Assembly: GCA_016186205.1 (NCBI GenBank)
Contig: JACPMA010000014.1
Coordinates: 1-64,000, forward strand
From: Candidatus Peregrinibacteria bacterium
GTDB lineage: Bacteria; Patescibacteriota; Gracilibacteria; UBA1369; UM-FILTER-53-11
DNA: 64,000 bases
Reading direction: 5' to 3'
Shown: one piece after another, positions 50,652 to 60,781 of the stretch
How the letters are laid out: every line of letters begins with the position of its first letter
Position numbering within the stretch: the first letter of the stretch is position 1
Notes under the pieces: generated by a model
Seen by the model: the letters and a program-made list of their open reading frames with translations, nothing else
Databases searched by the model: none
What the model was told of the DNA's origin: nothing
Position numbers and translations under genes: made by a program

Positions 50652-51139
50652 TAAAATCCACTCTGTCTATGGAAGATTTAATCCAAGAAACGCTTGCGGA
50701 AGTTCTCCAGCATCTCGGCGTGACCTTCAGAAAATTCAAGGTCCATATTGATAAAAACAATCCGTCGGGAAATACCATTTACCGCGTGGATATTGATACG
50801 GATGAAGCTGCGACTTTGATCGGCTATCACGGAGAAACGATTTATGCGCTCCAACATGTTTTAAAAACGCTCGTGTGGAAAAAGGCTGATGAAAATATTT
50901 TCATTATTTTGGATGTGGACAGTTATCGGAAGCGGCAAGAAGAAAGCGTGCTTGCGTTAGCTATTAGAAAAGTTGAGACTGCGCGAAAAACTCTTGAAAT
51001 ACAGACGCTCCCCCCAATGTCGCCGTATTTTCGGCGCGTTATTCACATGGCCCTCGCAAAACCGGAATTCGGAGATATTTTGACGGAAAGCATCGGCGAA
51101 GGCGAACATCGGGCCGTGACGATAAAAGTGAAAAGTTGA
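50648..51139 (+). CDS. khpB: KhpB/Jag RNA-binding protein (KH and R3H domains)
   Basis: A 163-residue RNA-binding protein usually encoded next to yidC. It has a KH-type domain with TLIGYHGETIYALQHVLKTL, then an R3H domain with DVDSYRKRQEESVLALAIRKVE, and MSPYFRRVIHMAL. KhpB binds many RNAs and affects cell division and envelope growth in Gram-positive bacteria. The Jag N-terminal domain is missing, as in short forms. The ATG at 50648 overlaps the yidC stop. Confidence 0.92.
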   Translation: MIKSTLSMEDLIQETLAEVLQHLGVTFRKFKVHIDKNNPSGNTIYRVDIDTDEAATLIGYHGETIYALQHVLKTLVWKKADENIFIILDVDSYRKRQEESVLALAIRKVETARKTLEIQTLPPMSPYFRRVIHMALAKPEFGDILTESIGEGEHRAVTIKVKS

Positions 51140-51141
51140 GA

Positions 51142-52218
51142 GTGAAAAGTTTAAAGTTTATTATCGGGTTTCTGTTATTGATGCTTCCACTTACTACCTC
51201 GGCCCAAAAGCCGATTCCTTTTCCCGATATCACGGAAAATTCACGATTTTTCATACCGGTGAGTTTTTTGAAAGCGAAAGGGTTTATAAACGGTTATTCG
51301 GACGGAGCTTTTCATCCACAGCGCGATGTGAATCGCGCTGAAGCGCTCGCCATGATTCTTAAAGTCAGCCGCGGCGCAGAAATTTCTTCGGACCTAGAAA
51401 AAGAAATCATGCCGGGAGCGCCTATGCAAATAAGTTTTCCAGAAGCCGCGTTGGTCACGATCGAAAATCTATCAACTGGCGAAAAAACTGACGTGAAAAA
51501 TATCAAAAATCTCGTCATCGAGGTCGAAGCTGGATCGGCAAAGCTAAAATTGCGAAAACCGCGAAATAAAAAACCTTTTCTAGACGTATCGGAAAAAGAT
51601 TGGTTTTATGACATTGCCAAAGAAGGAAAACGGCTCGGAATCGTAACGGGGAAATATCTCCGGCCGAATAATCCTGTGAATCTTGCCGAGGCTTTGCGCA
51701 TGCTTTTTAAAAGCGCTTCCATAAAACCGCACTTAAGCGAAGGAACTTTGCCGGAAGGTGTTGCGGCAGATCTTTGGTATGCGCCGGATATTGCCTATGC
51801 GGTAAAAAACACCATCCTCACGCAAAAACAAAACGGAGCCATTTTCCCGCCGTACGAAACGCTGAATCGAGGCGAAATGGCGCTTTTGCTTTACCGATTT
51901 TTGAAAATGAAACAAGGCGCCAGTTTTGGCTATGCAAGCTGGTATGGAGACGGGCTTGCAAAAACAAAACTAACGGAAAATAAAGAATATGCGGAAAAAA
52001 ATCTGACTGCCGCGCACCGCAGCCTGCCGTTTGGCACGATCGTCCGCGTAACAAATATTATGAACGGCAAAACCGTTGATGTTGTTGTGAATGATCGCGG
52101 GCCGTTTGTCACAGGGCGCATTATTGATCTTTCCAAAACTGCATTTTCTGCTCTCGAAAGTCCGAGCGCTGGTATAATTTCCGTTGAAATTTATGCGCCG
52201 AGTCCCCCTCTCCCTTGA
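51142..52218 (+). CDS. SLH-domain protein with C-terminal RlpA-like domain
   Basis: A 358-residue secreted protein: signal peptide (FIIGFLLLMLPLTTSAQK), at least two SLH-like segments (FFIPVSFLKAKGFINGYSDG, DWFYDIAKEGKRLGIVTG), and a C-terminal double-psi beta-barrel of the RlpA type (GYASWYGDGLAKTKLTENKE, RSLPFGTIVRVTN, VVVNDRGPFVTGRIIDLS). RlpA-like domains bind or cut peptidoglycan at the septum. SLH domains anchor to the wall. The start is GTG at 51142; a TTG at 51136 overlapping khpB is possible. It is the fifth gene of the rpmH operon-like run. Confidence 0.85.
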   Translation: MKSLKFIIGFLLLMLPLTTSAQKPIPFPDITENSRFFIPVSFLKAKGFINGYSDGAFHPQRDVNRAEALAMILKVSRGAEISSDLEKEIMPGAPMQISFPEAALVTIENLSTGEKTDVKNIKNLVIEVEAGSAKLKLRKPRNKKPFLDVSEKDWFYDIAKEGKRLGIVTGKYLRPNNPVNLAEALRMLFKSASIKPHLSEGTLPEGVAADLWYAPDIAYAVKNTILTQKQNGAIFPPYETLNRGEMALLLYRFLKMKQGASFGYASWYGDGLAKTKLTENKEYAEKNLTAAHRSLPFGTIVRVTNIMNGKTVDVVVNDRGPFVTGRIIDLSKTAFSALESPSAGIISVEIYAPSPPLP

Positions 52219-52507
52219 AGTCCGCGATGTCCTGAAAATGTTGAGCTACACTCTCCTCGGCATGCTCGTGGTTATTTCCGCGTACTTTTTCATAAAAACC
52301 ACAAATACCGCAGAACGCGGCTACAGCCTGCGGGAAAACCAGTTGCGGCAGCGGGATTTGGAGTCGGAAAACCGCATTTTAAAACAACGCGTGCTCGACA
52401 CTCAATCTTTAAACGAACTTAAAAAAAGCGACATCATAAAACAAATGACGCCGCAAGAAAATCCGGTTTATGTGAAGCCGAAAGGGCCGCTGTCGAGGAG
52501 AAAGTAA
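52193..52507 (+). CDS. FtsL/DivIC-like bitopic coiled-coil protein
   Basis: A 104-residue protein with a short cytoplasmic N-terminus, one membrane helix (LSYTLLGMLVVISAYFFIK) and a coiled coil (ENQLRQRDLESENRILKQR). This resembles division proteins FtsL or DivIC, which scaffold the septal synthases. The similarity is architectural, so the name is tentative. The ATG at 52193 lies inside the end of the RlpA gene. Confidence 0.6.
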   Translation: MRRVPLSLEVRDVLKMLSYTLLGMLVVISAYFFIKTTNTAERGYSLRENQLRQRDLESENRILKQRVLDTQSLNELKKSDIIKQMTPQENPVYVKPKGPLSRRK

Positions 52508-52529
52508 AAGTAAATTCGTTGAACTATTC

Positions 52530-52712
52530 TTATTTCTTCAGCAAAAAGGCTATTCCTCCACCAAGCAAAACGGCACCAAGAAACATAACGATAAACTCCT
52601 GGCTTCTTTCAGCCGCAAATTCACCAATGATAGTTAGCAGATAACCAACAATTCCGCCAACCACTAGTAATATAATAAAGTTACGGAGTACCAAAGTAGA
52701 TTTTGATGCCAT
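52530..52712 (-). CDS. Small two-helix membrane protein
   Basis: A 60-residue protein with two hydrophobic segments: LRNFIILLVVGGIVGYLLTI and FIVMFLGAVLLGGGIAFLL, linked by a charged loop (GEFAAERSQ), and a terminal KK. I do not recognise it. The codon use and clear membrane topology support a real gene. Confidence 0.55.
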   Translation of the reverse strand: MASKSTLVLRNFIILLVVGGIVGYLLTIIGEFAAERSQEFIVMFLGAVLLGGGIAFLLKK

Positions 52713-52736
52713 AAATAAAAAGTTAAGAATAAATTT

Positions 52737-54075
<1,339 letters not shown>

Positions 54076-54158
54076 AACCAGAACATAGCAGATGAAGGAT
54101 CTAAAATCTATCGAATCTATACCTGTTAAGTTGATTTGTGGTTGCGCCAACTTTAATA

Positions 54159-54167
54159 TGGTATACA
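54159..54167 (+). promoter_or_regulatory. Extended -10 upstream of the fic gene
   Basis: TGGTATACA fits the extended -10 form and lies 35 bases upstream of the fic ATG. No -35 at the proper distance was seen. Confidence 0.45.
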
Positions 54168-54202
54168 ATAAAATTGCACTTATCACATATTAGACTATTT
54201 TT

Positions 54203-55147
54203 ATGCATCTTTCTTCTGTGCCACTCAAACGCCTTGAAGAAAAACGAAAGCGTCTCAATGCGCTCCGTCCGCTCCCGGCTTCAGCTGTACGGAAATTAAG
54301 AGAACATTTTGAAGTTGAAATGACATACAACTCAAATGCCATCGAGGGGAATTCTCTTACGCTGCGGGAAACTTTTCTTGTATTAAGCGAAGGAATCACC
54401 ATTAAAGGAAAACCCCTCAAAGATCATCTGGAAGCGACCAATCATAAAGAAGCCCTGGATTATCTGTATGATTTGGTTGATCACGAAAAAAATATTTCCT
54501 TTTCGGAACATTTGATAAAAAGTTTCCATCAGCTTGTAACTCACAATATAGAAAAGGAATGGGCAGGGCGATACCGGAACGCGCCGGTGAGAATAACCGG
54601 AACTACGCATCAACCTCCAAATGCCTTACAGGTGCCTCATTTGATGCAAAATCTCATTCATTGGGTTTCGCAGAATCAAAAACGTCTACACGTCGTGGAA
54701 CTCGCCGCCATCCTCCATCATCAGTTTGTACACATTCATCCTTTTTTTGACGGAAATGGGAGAACCGCCCGTCTCATCATGAATGTGCTGCTCCTGCAAA
54801 AAGGCTTTCCCCTGGCCATTATTCTGAAAAATGACCGGCGACGATATTACCGCGTGCTTCAGGAAGCGGACCTTGGAAATTTCAAACCGCTTGTTGAATT
54901 TGTGACAAAAGCAGTAGAACGCTCACTCGATATATATTTAAACGTGCTCACCCCTTCTGCCGTACGAAAAGAAAAACCTGTGCTTCTTTCCAAGGCTGCG
55001 AAATTTTCCCGCTATTCGGCAAAATATCTCAACCTCCTGGTTAATAAAGGTTTTCTGGAGGCCTATAAAGAAGGACGGAACTGGGTCACTACGCGTGAGG
55101 CGATAGAGAGATATATCGCCGGCAGAAAACGGAAGCGCGAAAAGTGA
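54203..55147 (+). CDS. Fic domain protein with N-terminal inhibitory motif
   Basis: A 314-residue Fic protein, an enzyme that usually transfers AMP to target proteins. The active motif is HPFFDGNGRTAR, with FVHIHPFFDGN just before. Upstream, YNSNAIEGNSLT at about residue 43 matches the S-x-x-x-E-(G/N) inhibitory helix of class II Fic proteins, which keeps the site closed in the same chain. A C-terminal winged-helix-like segment (KFSRYSAKYLNLLVNKGFL) may bind DNA. The gene is alone, without a separate antitoxin. Confidence 0.9.
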   Translation: MHLSSVPLKRLEEKRKRLNALRPLPASAVRKLREHFEVEMTYNSNAIEGNSLTLRETFLVLSEGITIKGKPLKDHLEATNHKEALDYLYDLVDHEKNISFSEHLIKSFHQLVTHNIEKEWAGRYRNAPVRITGTTHQPPNALQVPHLMQNLIHWVSQNQKRLHVVELAAILHHQFVHIHPFFDGNGRTARLIMNVLLLQKGFPLAIILKNDRRRYYRVLQEADLGNFKPLVEFVTKAVERSLDIYLNVLTPSAVRKEKPVLLSKAAKFSRYSAKYLNLLVNKGFLEAYKEGRNWVTTREAIERYIAGRKRKREK

Positions 55148-55171
55148 ACTTTACTTTTGCAGAGGGCTCTT

Positions 55172-56914
55172 TTATTCCTCAAACTGCAACCGATATAGCC
55201 GGCTGTAAATTTCGTTTGATTTTAGGAGTTCTTCGTGGCGGCCCTCGCCTACGATCCGGCCTCGATCAAACACCAAAATTTTGTCGGCGTGGAGAATTGT
55301 GGAAAGCCGATGCGCGATAACGATTGTAGTGCGGCCTTCAGTCAAATGCTGCGTTGCTCTTTGCACCATCCGCTCCGATTCCGTGTCGAGATGCGAAGTT
55401 GCTTCATCCAAAATTAGAATACGCGGATTTCGCAGAATCGCCCGCGCAATGCCGATGCGTTGACGCTCGCCGCCGGACAATTTCACACCGCGCTCGCCGA
55501 CCATGGTTTGATATCCTTCCGGCATCTTCATAATAAAGTCATGAGCATAGGCTAGCTTGGCTGCTTGCGAAATTTCGTGCGCCAGAGCATCTGGCTTTCC
55601 ATAGGAAATATTTTCGCCGATCGTGCGGGAAAATAAATCAACTTCTTGCGAAACGATCGCCATTTGATCGCGCAGACTTTTTTGCGTAACGGTACTGATA
55701 TCATGCCCATCAATACAAATTTCTCCGCTCTGCGGATCGAACGAACGCAAAAGCAAGTTCACGAACGTTGACTTTCCGCTTCCGCTTCGGCCAACAAGCG
55801 CCACCATTTTGCCGGCTGGAATTGCAACGGAAATTTCACGCAGCACTTCCCTTTCCTTTCGATATGAAAATGACACATTGCAAAATTCAATTGCGCGCTT
55901 GAGCATAGGCAACGGTTCTGCATCGGCCAAATCCAGGACTTTCGGCTCCACATCCAAAACTTTAAAAAGCCGTTCTGCGCGCGCCAGCGATCGCCGCAAA
56001 ATGGCGAATAAAACCGAAAGCTGCCAGAGCGGTTGGTACGCCATGTTTTGAAGCGTCACATAAAGCACAAATTCGCCGACCGTAGACCGCCCGATGATCG
56101 TAAAATATCCTCCTGCAATAATAACGGCCACGCGACCGACGGTGGCAACCGCGGTCTGGAGCACCTCGCTCACCTTCCAATATCGCTCCGCCTCGTACTG
56201 ATATGCACGACCCGCTGCCCGCATAATGCGCTGTTTTGCGGTCTCGCGGCTTTCCTGCGAAAAATGTTTTACGGTAAGCACATTGGCGGCCACGTCATAC
56301 TCTTCACGATTAAATTCCTCGAACAAATCGTGGGCTTTTTTCTCTTTTTCATAAATCCTGCCGGCAAGCGGAACAATGACGGCCACAAAAATCGGCAGCG
56401 GAATTAAAATAAGAGCCCCCATAATCGGGTCTTTCCAAAACAATACTCCGGCTATGAGAAGAACGATGAAAGCGGGCTGCGCAACAAATTTACCGATTAT
56501 GTCGCGTAAAATTTCGTACACGCCGCTGGCGCCGCGGTCTATGCGTCCGATGATTTGGCCGGAATTTACTTCATGATGATACAACGTGTGGAGGCTTAGA
56601 TATTTTTGATACGCCTGAAAACGCAAATCATCTTCCAATTTTGTTACAAATGTAAAAAGACGGTAATCATACAACGTGTCAAAGAAACGCGAGAAAACGG
56701 TGGCGGCAAAAATTCCGAGAGCGGCGAAAACGACGACTGAAAGCGGTATAACCTGCTTTACGGAAAACGCTCCAACAAGACGATCAATTAAATTCTGCGC
56801 AATGAACGGCGCGGAAATGTCGAATCCGGCTGCGAGCAGCATCAAAATGGCGAGCAAAACTATCGTTTTTTTCGCCTTCAGGACTTCCTTCGCAATGCGT
56901 TTGAGGATGCTCAT
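55172..56914 (-). CDS. ABC exporter, fused permease and ATPase
   Basis: A 580-residue half-transporter that would dimerise. Six membrane helices span about residues 1-310. The ATPase has Walker A VGRSGSGKSTFVNLLLRS, the signature VKLSGGERQRIGIARA, Walker B RILILDEATSHLD and the H-loop IVIAHRLST. The substrate could be a lipid, peptide or drug. A TATAAT at 56965-56970 on the minus strand lies about 50 bases before the start. Confidence 0.93.
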   Translation of the reverse strand: MSILKRIAKEVLKAKKTIVLLAILMLLAAGFDISAPFIAQNLIDRLVGAFSVKQVIPLSVVVFAALGIFAATVFSRFFDTLYDYRLFTFVTKLEDDLRFQAYQKYLSLHTLYHHEVNSGQIIGRIDRGASGVYEILRDIIGKFVAQPAFIVLLIAGVLFWKDPIMGALILIPLPIFVAVIVPLAGRIYEKEKKAHDLFEEFNREEYDVAANVLTVKHFSQESRETAKQRIMRAAGRAYQYEAERYWKVSEVLQTAVATVGRVAVIIAGGYFTIIGRSTVGEFVLYVTLQNMAYQPLWQLSVLFAILRRSLARAERLFKVLDVEPKVLDLADAEPLPMLKRAIEFCNVSFSYRKEREVLREISVAIPAGKMVALVGRSGSGKSTFVNLLLRSFDPQSGEICIDGHDISTVTQKSLRDQMAIVSQEVDLFSRTIGENISYGKPDALAHEISQAAKLAYAHDFIMKMPEGYQTMVGERGVKLSGGERQRIGIARAILRNPRILILDEATSHLDTESERMVQRATQHLTEGRTTIVIAHRLSTILHADKILVFDRGRIVGEGRHEELLKSNEIYSRLYRLQFEE

Positions 56915-56964
56915 AGAATTTTGGGCACAAAATAAGCTCGCACCGATATGCGCGAGCGCAAATT

Positions 56965-56970
56965 ATTATA
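56965..56970 (-). promoter_or_regulatory. -10 element for the ABC exporter
   Basis: TATAAT on the minus strand, about 50 bases upstream of the start at 56914. No strong -35 is visible. Confidence 0.45.
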
Positions 56971-57003
56971 ACGGAAGTTTCGGTTTTTTGTTTCTCCTAA
57001 GCG

Positions 57004-59640
57004 CTATTTCTTCTCTGATTTCTTCTCAATCTCCTTTGCTTTCACGGCAAAATATGCCGCTTCCACCTTGGAAAACCCCTTATCCAGCTTACAGGAACTC
57101 CCTTTATATTTCTTCGCGATTTTGTACTTACGCGCAGTAAAGAAAATGCTTGCTTCGCGCTTTGTAGCTTTTTTCTCATCTTCACAAACATCTTTTAAAT
57201 CATCCGGGTCGGCTGATTCCAGTTTTGCTCCGCGCGCTTTGAGAAGCATCTCATACATATCAAGACGCGTTACCTTTTTCTTTAAATCGAATTTGTCTTT
57301 TACTAATTCAGCTTTCACGGCAGCCTTTTTGCATCCTTCTTTGCATCCGACTTCTGCCAAAGCATTGACCATTTGAAGCGCAGCCAAACCTTTTACGATA
57401 ATTTTCGGCTGATATTTTTTATTCTTCGGCACTTTGTATGTTTTTTGATCAAGCATGAATTGAACGATACTTACAATGTTTTTTTGGTCGCTTTCTTTCA
57501 ATTTATCAATATCTTTGAATAAAGAAACAGGTGGAGGTGAAGGCGTTTCATGTACGGATGTCGAAGGACACGCTAAAGTTGATGCCGTAATATCTGAACT
57601 AAAGGATGATTCATTGCCAACTCCACTGCGCGCTTTCACGCGGAAAGTATAGGAAGTGGCGCACGTTAATCCGGTTGCATTCCACGAAATACCAGTAATC
57701 CATCCGGAAGTTGTCGCGTTTGTCGTATTTTCAACAAAATACTCTGTTGTGTCTGTATTGAGATGCGCATCCCATGAAACCGTCATGCTCGAAGTTCCAA
57801 CGGCGGTCGTAGTGCCATTTATCGGAATATTCGGGGCTGTCGGCGATGGCGATGTGGGCGATGGTGAGGTTGGAGATGAAGGAGATGATGGCGCTGCAGT
57901 GAGCACAATTACATCTGACCCTGTCACGGCGCCGTTTGTAATTGTCACAATAGCCGAAGCTCCTGCCAAAGCATTTGAAACCGTTACGTCTCCGGTCCAA
58001 ACGCCGTCATCTGTAAATTGCGAAGCATCGATGCTTGTTGGCGTTACCGAAGCTCCTTGCGAATTCACAGAAATAGCACTTGCGCCTGTCACTTGTTTTG
58101 TCACGTTGTTATAAGCATCGCGGCTTGTCACGGTTGTAGAAAATGCAACTGTTGAAGTGCCGGCTGCCGGAGTATCAACCAAAAAATTATTGAGCGCCGC
58201 TCCGCTAACCGTAACGGCAAGCGTGCCGCGCGTAAAAACAGCACCACCTGTCGTGAATGTCACTGCTGCATTTTCGGCTTTGTAGAGAGTTAGATTGCAC
58301 GTTCCAACCCCATTGGTAAATGTAATTAACGTGGAGGAACCAAAATTTGTAGCGGTTCCGTACTTATCCGTACACGTCGGCGTTGCGCCGTTTGGCGCGG
58401 CATTTGCGCCGGAAAAAATTATGCTTTTATCGCCGCTGAAACTTGTAATTGTATTTCCAGCATAATCTCTCGCCGTAAGAGTAATGGTTTGCGGCGTGCC
58501 GGCTGTTTGTGTTGCTGTTCCGGTAATATTCATTTGGTAAATTTCCTCAACCGCATATGTAAAAAACGCCGACGGATTACTTTGATTTTGATAATTCGCC
58601 GTGATCCAGTCAGCGCTGCGAGCACTCACGGAAAACCGAAGTTCATCCATGGAACCGTCAAAATAATCTCCAAAAAGGTTTTTCTTTCCGATGAGAGTAT
58701 CCGTACTTTGCGGATTCATCGTTCCGGATTGACTCACAGAACCATCCGCAACTCCGTTGAGGTAAAACTTCGCTGTGGATCCGTCAAAGGTAACGGCAGC
58801 GTAATACCATGTATTTGCCAATAGCGCCGTATTCGATGCAGCACTGATGGCTCCTGCATTCAACTGGCTTTCAAAACCGAGCTTACTGCTCTGGATTTGA
58901 GAAATGCCGAATAAGTATTGAATATCAACCGAGCTCGTACTGCGACCAACGATAGTCTGCCGCGTTGTTGGGTTAGCGGTTTTTATCCATCCTTCTATGG
59001 TGATGCTATTTCTGAAATCCATTGCAGGAGGATTACCGAGGCTAAAAGAGCCGGTACTTCCATCAAAAGTCCCAGCTGTTCCCATTTGTCCTGGGACATT
59101 TAATGTTACGGTTCCCGAGACCGTGCCTGTGACGCCAAGGGCTGAATCAGTAATGTTTCCAGACGCTTCTGCAAAATGATAGACATCGTAATAGTGCCCG
59201 TCCCACGTATCGGTTTTATTTTGCTGGCTTGCGGCGGACGAATTTCCATAATACATATAAATCACAGTCGAAGTTGCGAGGGACGGTATTTTAACCCATG
59301 CAAAAATCTGGCCGGTGCTTGAAGTATATTTTTCTATTTCATGGGATAATTTCGTGGTTCCGTCGCTTGCGGTGAACAGGATGTCATCGGCATCGCTCTG
59401 CGCTTTATCGCGCAAATCTGTGTCGGTAACGCTGACAAGCGCCGGAAAATTTGTCAGGGCGCTGGGGATTTTTGCAGCATCCGCAGTAAATGTGATTTTT
59501 TTTCGATACGTCCACGACGTGTTATACCAGCTTTCGCCGGCCGCGTGCGCTGTGTTTGCGAAAAAAGGCGAAAAGGAAAAAACGCCTGTAATAAAGAGGG
59601 TACCGATGGCAAATTTTTTGGACGAAAATATAGAAATCAT
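57004..59640 (-). CDS. Large surface protein with DUF2341, LamG, Fn3-like and SLH-like segments
   Basis: An 878-residue secreted protein. A signal peptide (about residues 1-33, FFANTAHA) is followed by DUF2341 (WYNTSWTYRKKITFTAD to IYMYYGNSSA), then a LamG/concanavalin-like domain (about 150-345; FRNSITIEGWIKTAN, NTWYYAAVTFDGSTAKFYLN). Ig-like repeats rich in Thr and Gly follow (345-600), then a Pro/Ser linker, a fibronectin type III-like domain (about 605-690; SMTVSWDAHL, YTFRVKARS) and a basic C-terminus with two SLH-like helices. It would bind glycans on the cell surface. An extended -10 7 bases upstream suggests a leaderless mRNA. Confidence 0.85.
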   Translation of the reverse strand: MISIFSSKKFAIGTLFITGVFSFSPFFANTAHAAGESWYNTSWTYRKKITFTADAAKIPSALTNFPALVSVTDTDLRDKAQSDADDILFTASDGTTKLSHEIEKYTSSTGQIFAWVKIPSLATSTVIYMYYGNSSAASQQNKTDTWDGHYYDVYHFAEASGNITDSALGVTGTVSGTVTLNVPGQMGTAGTFDGSTGSFSLGNPPAMDFRNSITIEGWIKTANPTTRQTIVGRSTSSVDIQYLFGISQIQSSKLGFESQLNAGAISAASNTALLANTWYYAAVTFDGSTAKFYLNGVADGSVSQSGTMNPQSTDTLIGKKNLFGDYFDGSMDELRFSVSARSADWITANYQNQSNPSAFFTYAVEEIYQMNITGTATQTAGTPQTITLTARDYAGNTITSFSGDKSIIFSGANAAPNGATPTCTDKYGTATNFGSSTLITFTNGVGTCNLTLYKAENAAVTFTTGGAVFTRGTLAVTVSGAALNNFLVDTPAAGTSTVAFSTTVTSRDAYNNVTKQVTGASAISVNSQGASVTPTSIDASQFTDDGVWTGDVTVSNALAGASAIVTITNGAVTGSDVIVLTAAPSSPSSPTSPSPTSPSPTAPNIPINGTTTAVGTSSMTVSWDAHLNTDTTEYFVENTTNATTSGWITGISWNATGLTCATSYTFRVKARSGVGNESSFSSDITASTLACPSTSVHETPSPPPVSLFKDIDKLKESDQKNIVSIVQFMLDQKTYKVPKNKKYQPKIIVKGLAALQMVNALAEVGCKEGCKKAAVKAELVKDKFDLKKKVTRLDMYEMLLKARGAKLESADPDDLKDVCEDEKKATKREASIFFTARKYKIAKKYKGSSCKLDKGFSKVEAAYFAVKAKEIEKKSEKK

Positions 59641-59647
59641 ATGTTTT

Positions 59648-59656
59648 ATTATACCA
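59648..59656 (-). promoter_or_regulatory. Extended -10 of the LamG surface-protein gene
   Basis: TGGTATAAT on the minus strand ends 7 bases before the ATG at 59640. It is divergent from the -10 at 59674 with only about 20 bases between the two. Confidence 0.65.
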
Positions 59657-59673
59657 AAGCAATTTCAAAACGC

Positions 59674-59679
59674 TATAAT
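59674..59679 (+). promoter_or_regulatory. -10 element of the Cys-rich gene
   Basis: TATAAT followed by six bases and the ATG at 59686. The transcript start should fall on the A of the ATG, so the mRNA would be leaderless. Confidence 0.6.
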
Positions 59680-59685
59680 TGCGGC

Positions 59686-60648
59686 ATGGCGAATTTCTTC
59701 CATCGTCTTCAGGCCTTGCGGCAGTCAAGACCAATGCCGTGCATTATCTCCATTGGCAGCGAAAATTGCGCGTACGCGCCGTATCATGCCAGAGGAAAAA
59801 ACTGCTACCGGCTTGTGGGCCATGTTCTTTCCGAAGACTGCTATTACGGATTCTGGGTTGGAGTCTGCCGCGACTGTACGGATTGCGCATTCACGGAAAA
59901 ATCCGAACTCTGCTACGAATGCGTGGATATTCAAGAATGCTACAGCTGCAATTTTTGCCGCGATTGCTGGCACTGCTCCGATTGCAATTTTTGCTACGAC
60001 TGCAAAGGCTGCCAAAACTGCTTCGGTTGCGTGAACCTCCGAAACAAACAATTCCACATTTTCAATAAATCTTATTCACGCGATGAATATTTTGAAAAAA
60101 TGCTTGCTTTGAAAAAAACTTATCAAACGCTCGGATCTCCGCCTCCTGAATTTCTTGATCTGCAAAGCCAATTGCCGCGTATCGCCATACAAGGCTTTAA
60201 TAATGAAAATGTCGTCGGCGATCACATTTTCAATTCTAAAAATGCTTTTTACTGTTTCGACGTGAGCGAACAAGAAGATACATCATACATTTTTAATTCC
60301 CATCACATTAAAGACTGCATGGACTTGAATTACAGCAGCATCGGTACGGAAATGTGCTACATGTGCCATAGCGGCGTCACGCTGTTTAATTCAAACTTTT
60401 GCAGCGTCTGTTGGTACAGCCAAAATCTGGAGTACTGCGAATACGTTTTCAATTCACACGACTGCTTCGGGTGCGTCTCGCGCAATCATGCGGAATATGA
60501 AATTTTAAACCAAAAATATTCCAAAGATGAATATTTCAAAAAAGTCGCGCAAATAAAAGATGAACTGAAGGCCGACGGCAGCTATGGAAATTGGTGGTGG
60601 GAAAGCCCGTACGAAGATGTGAAACCGTTCTCGTCGTTTATGGCGTAA
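59686..60648 (+). CDS. Cys-rich protein of a CPR-associated family
   Basis: A 320-residue protein with about 35 Cys in a repeating C-x2-C or C-x4-C rhythm (GVCRDCTDCAF, CYECVDIQECYSC, CSDCNFCYDCKGCQNCFGC), followed by VNLRNKQFHIFNKSYSRDEY, a segment repeated near the end as EYEILNQKYSKDEYF. Similar proteins occur widely in Patescibacteria, normally with an extra N-terminal Zn-ribbon region (C-x-x-C and P-x-x-C-P-x-C-R). That region is absent here, so the protein may be shortened. The function is unknown. Many zinc ions or a disulfide-rich fold are possible. Confidence 0.7.
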   Translation: MANFFHRLQALRQSRPMPCIISIGSENCAYAPYHARGKNCYRLVGHVLSEDCYYGFWVGVCRDCTDCAFTEKSELCYECVDIQECYSCNFCRDCWHCSDCNFCYDCKGCQNCFGCVNLRNKQFHIFNKSYSRDEYFEKMLALKKTYQTLGSPPPEFLDLQSQLPRIAIQGFNNENVVGDHIFNSKNAFYCFDVSEQEDTSYIFNSHHIKDCMDLNYSSIGTEMCYMCHSGVTLFNSNFCSVCWYSQNLEYCEYVFNSHDCFGCVSRNHAEYEILNQKYSKDEYFKKVAQIKDELKADGSYGNWWWESPYEDVKPFSSFMA

Positions 60649-60659
60649 ACACACCGCCC

Positions 60660-60687
60660 TTGGAGATTTTTTGATGGCTGGTATACT
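60660..60687 (+). promoter_or_regulatory. Promoter of tRNA-Glu
   Basis: TTGGAG and TATACT are spaced by 16 bases, with TGG before the -10. The -10 lies about 18 bases before the first tRNA base. Confidence 0.6.
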
Positions 60688-60704
60688 GAAACCAACCTTT
60701 TTAC

Positions 60705-60779
60705 GGCGCCATCGTCTATCGGTTAGGACATCACCCTTTCAAGGTGGAAAGGCGGGTTCGACTCCCGCTGGCGCTGCCA
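60705..60779 (+). tRNA. tRNA-Glu (anticodon TTC)
   Basis: The acceptor stem pairs GGCGCCA with TGGCGCT (six Watson-Crick pairs and one G-U). The anticodon arm is TCACC-CTTTCAA-GGTGG with anticodon TTC, and the T arm carries GGTTCGA. CCA is encoded at 60777-60779. The D arm is normal for Glu. The last bases of the gene are repeated at 60923-60945. Confidence 0.95.
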
Positions 60780-60781
60780 TT
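60759..60781 (+). repeat. Direct repeat, tRNA-Glu 3' end, copy 1
   Basis: The 23 bases from CGACTCCCGCTGGCG through CCATT are repeated exactly at 60923-60945. They cover the T-loop, acceptor stem and CCA end of the tRNA gene, as in attachment sites used by integrases. Confidence 0.8.
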
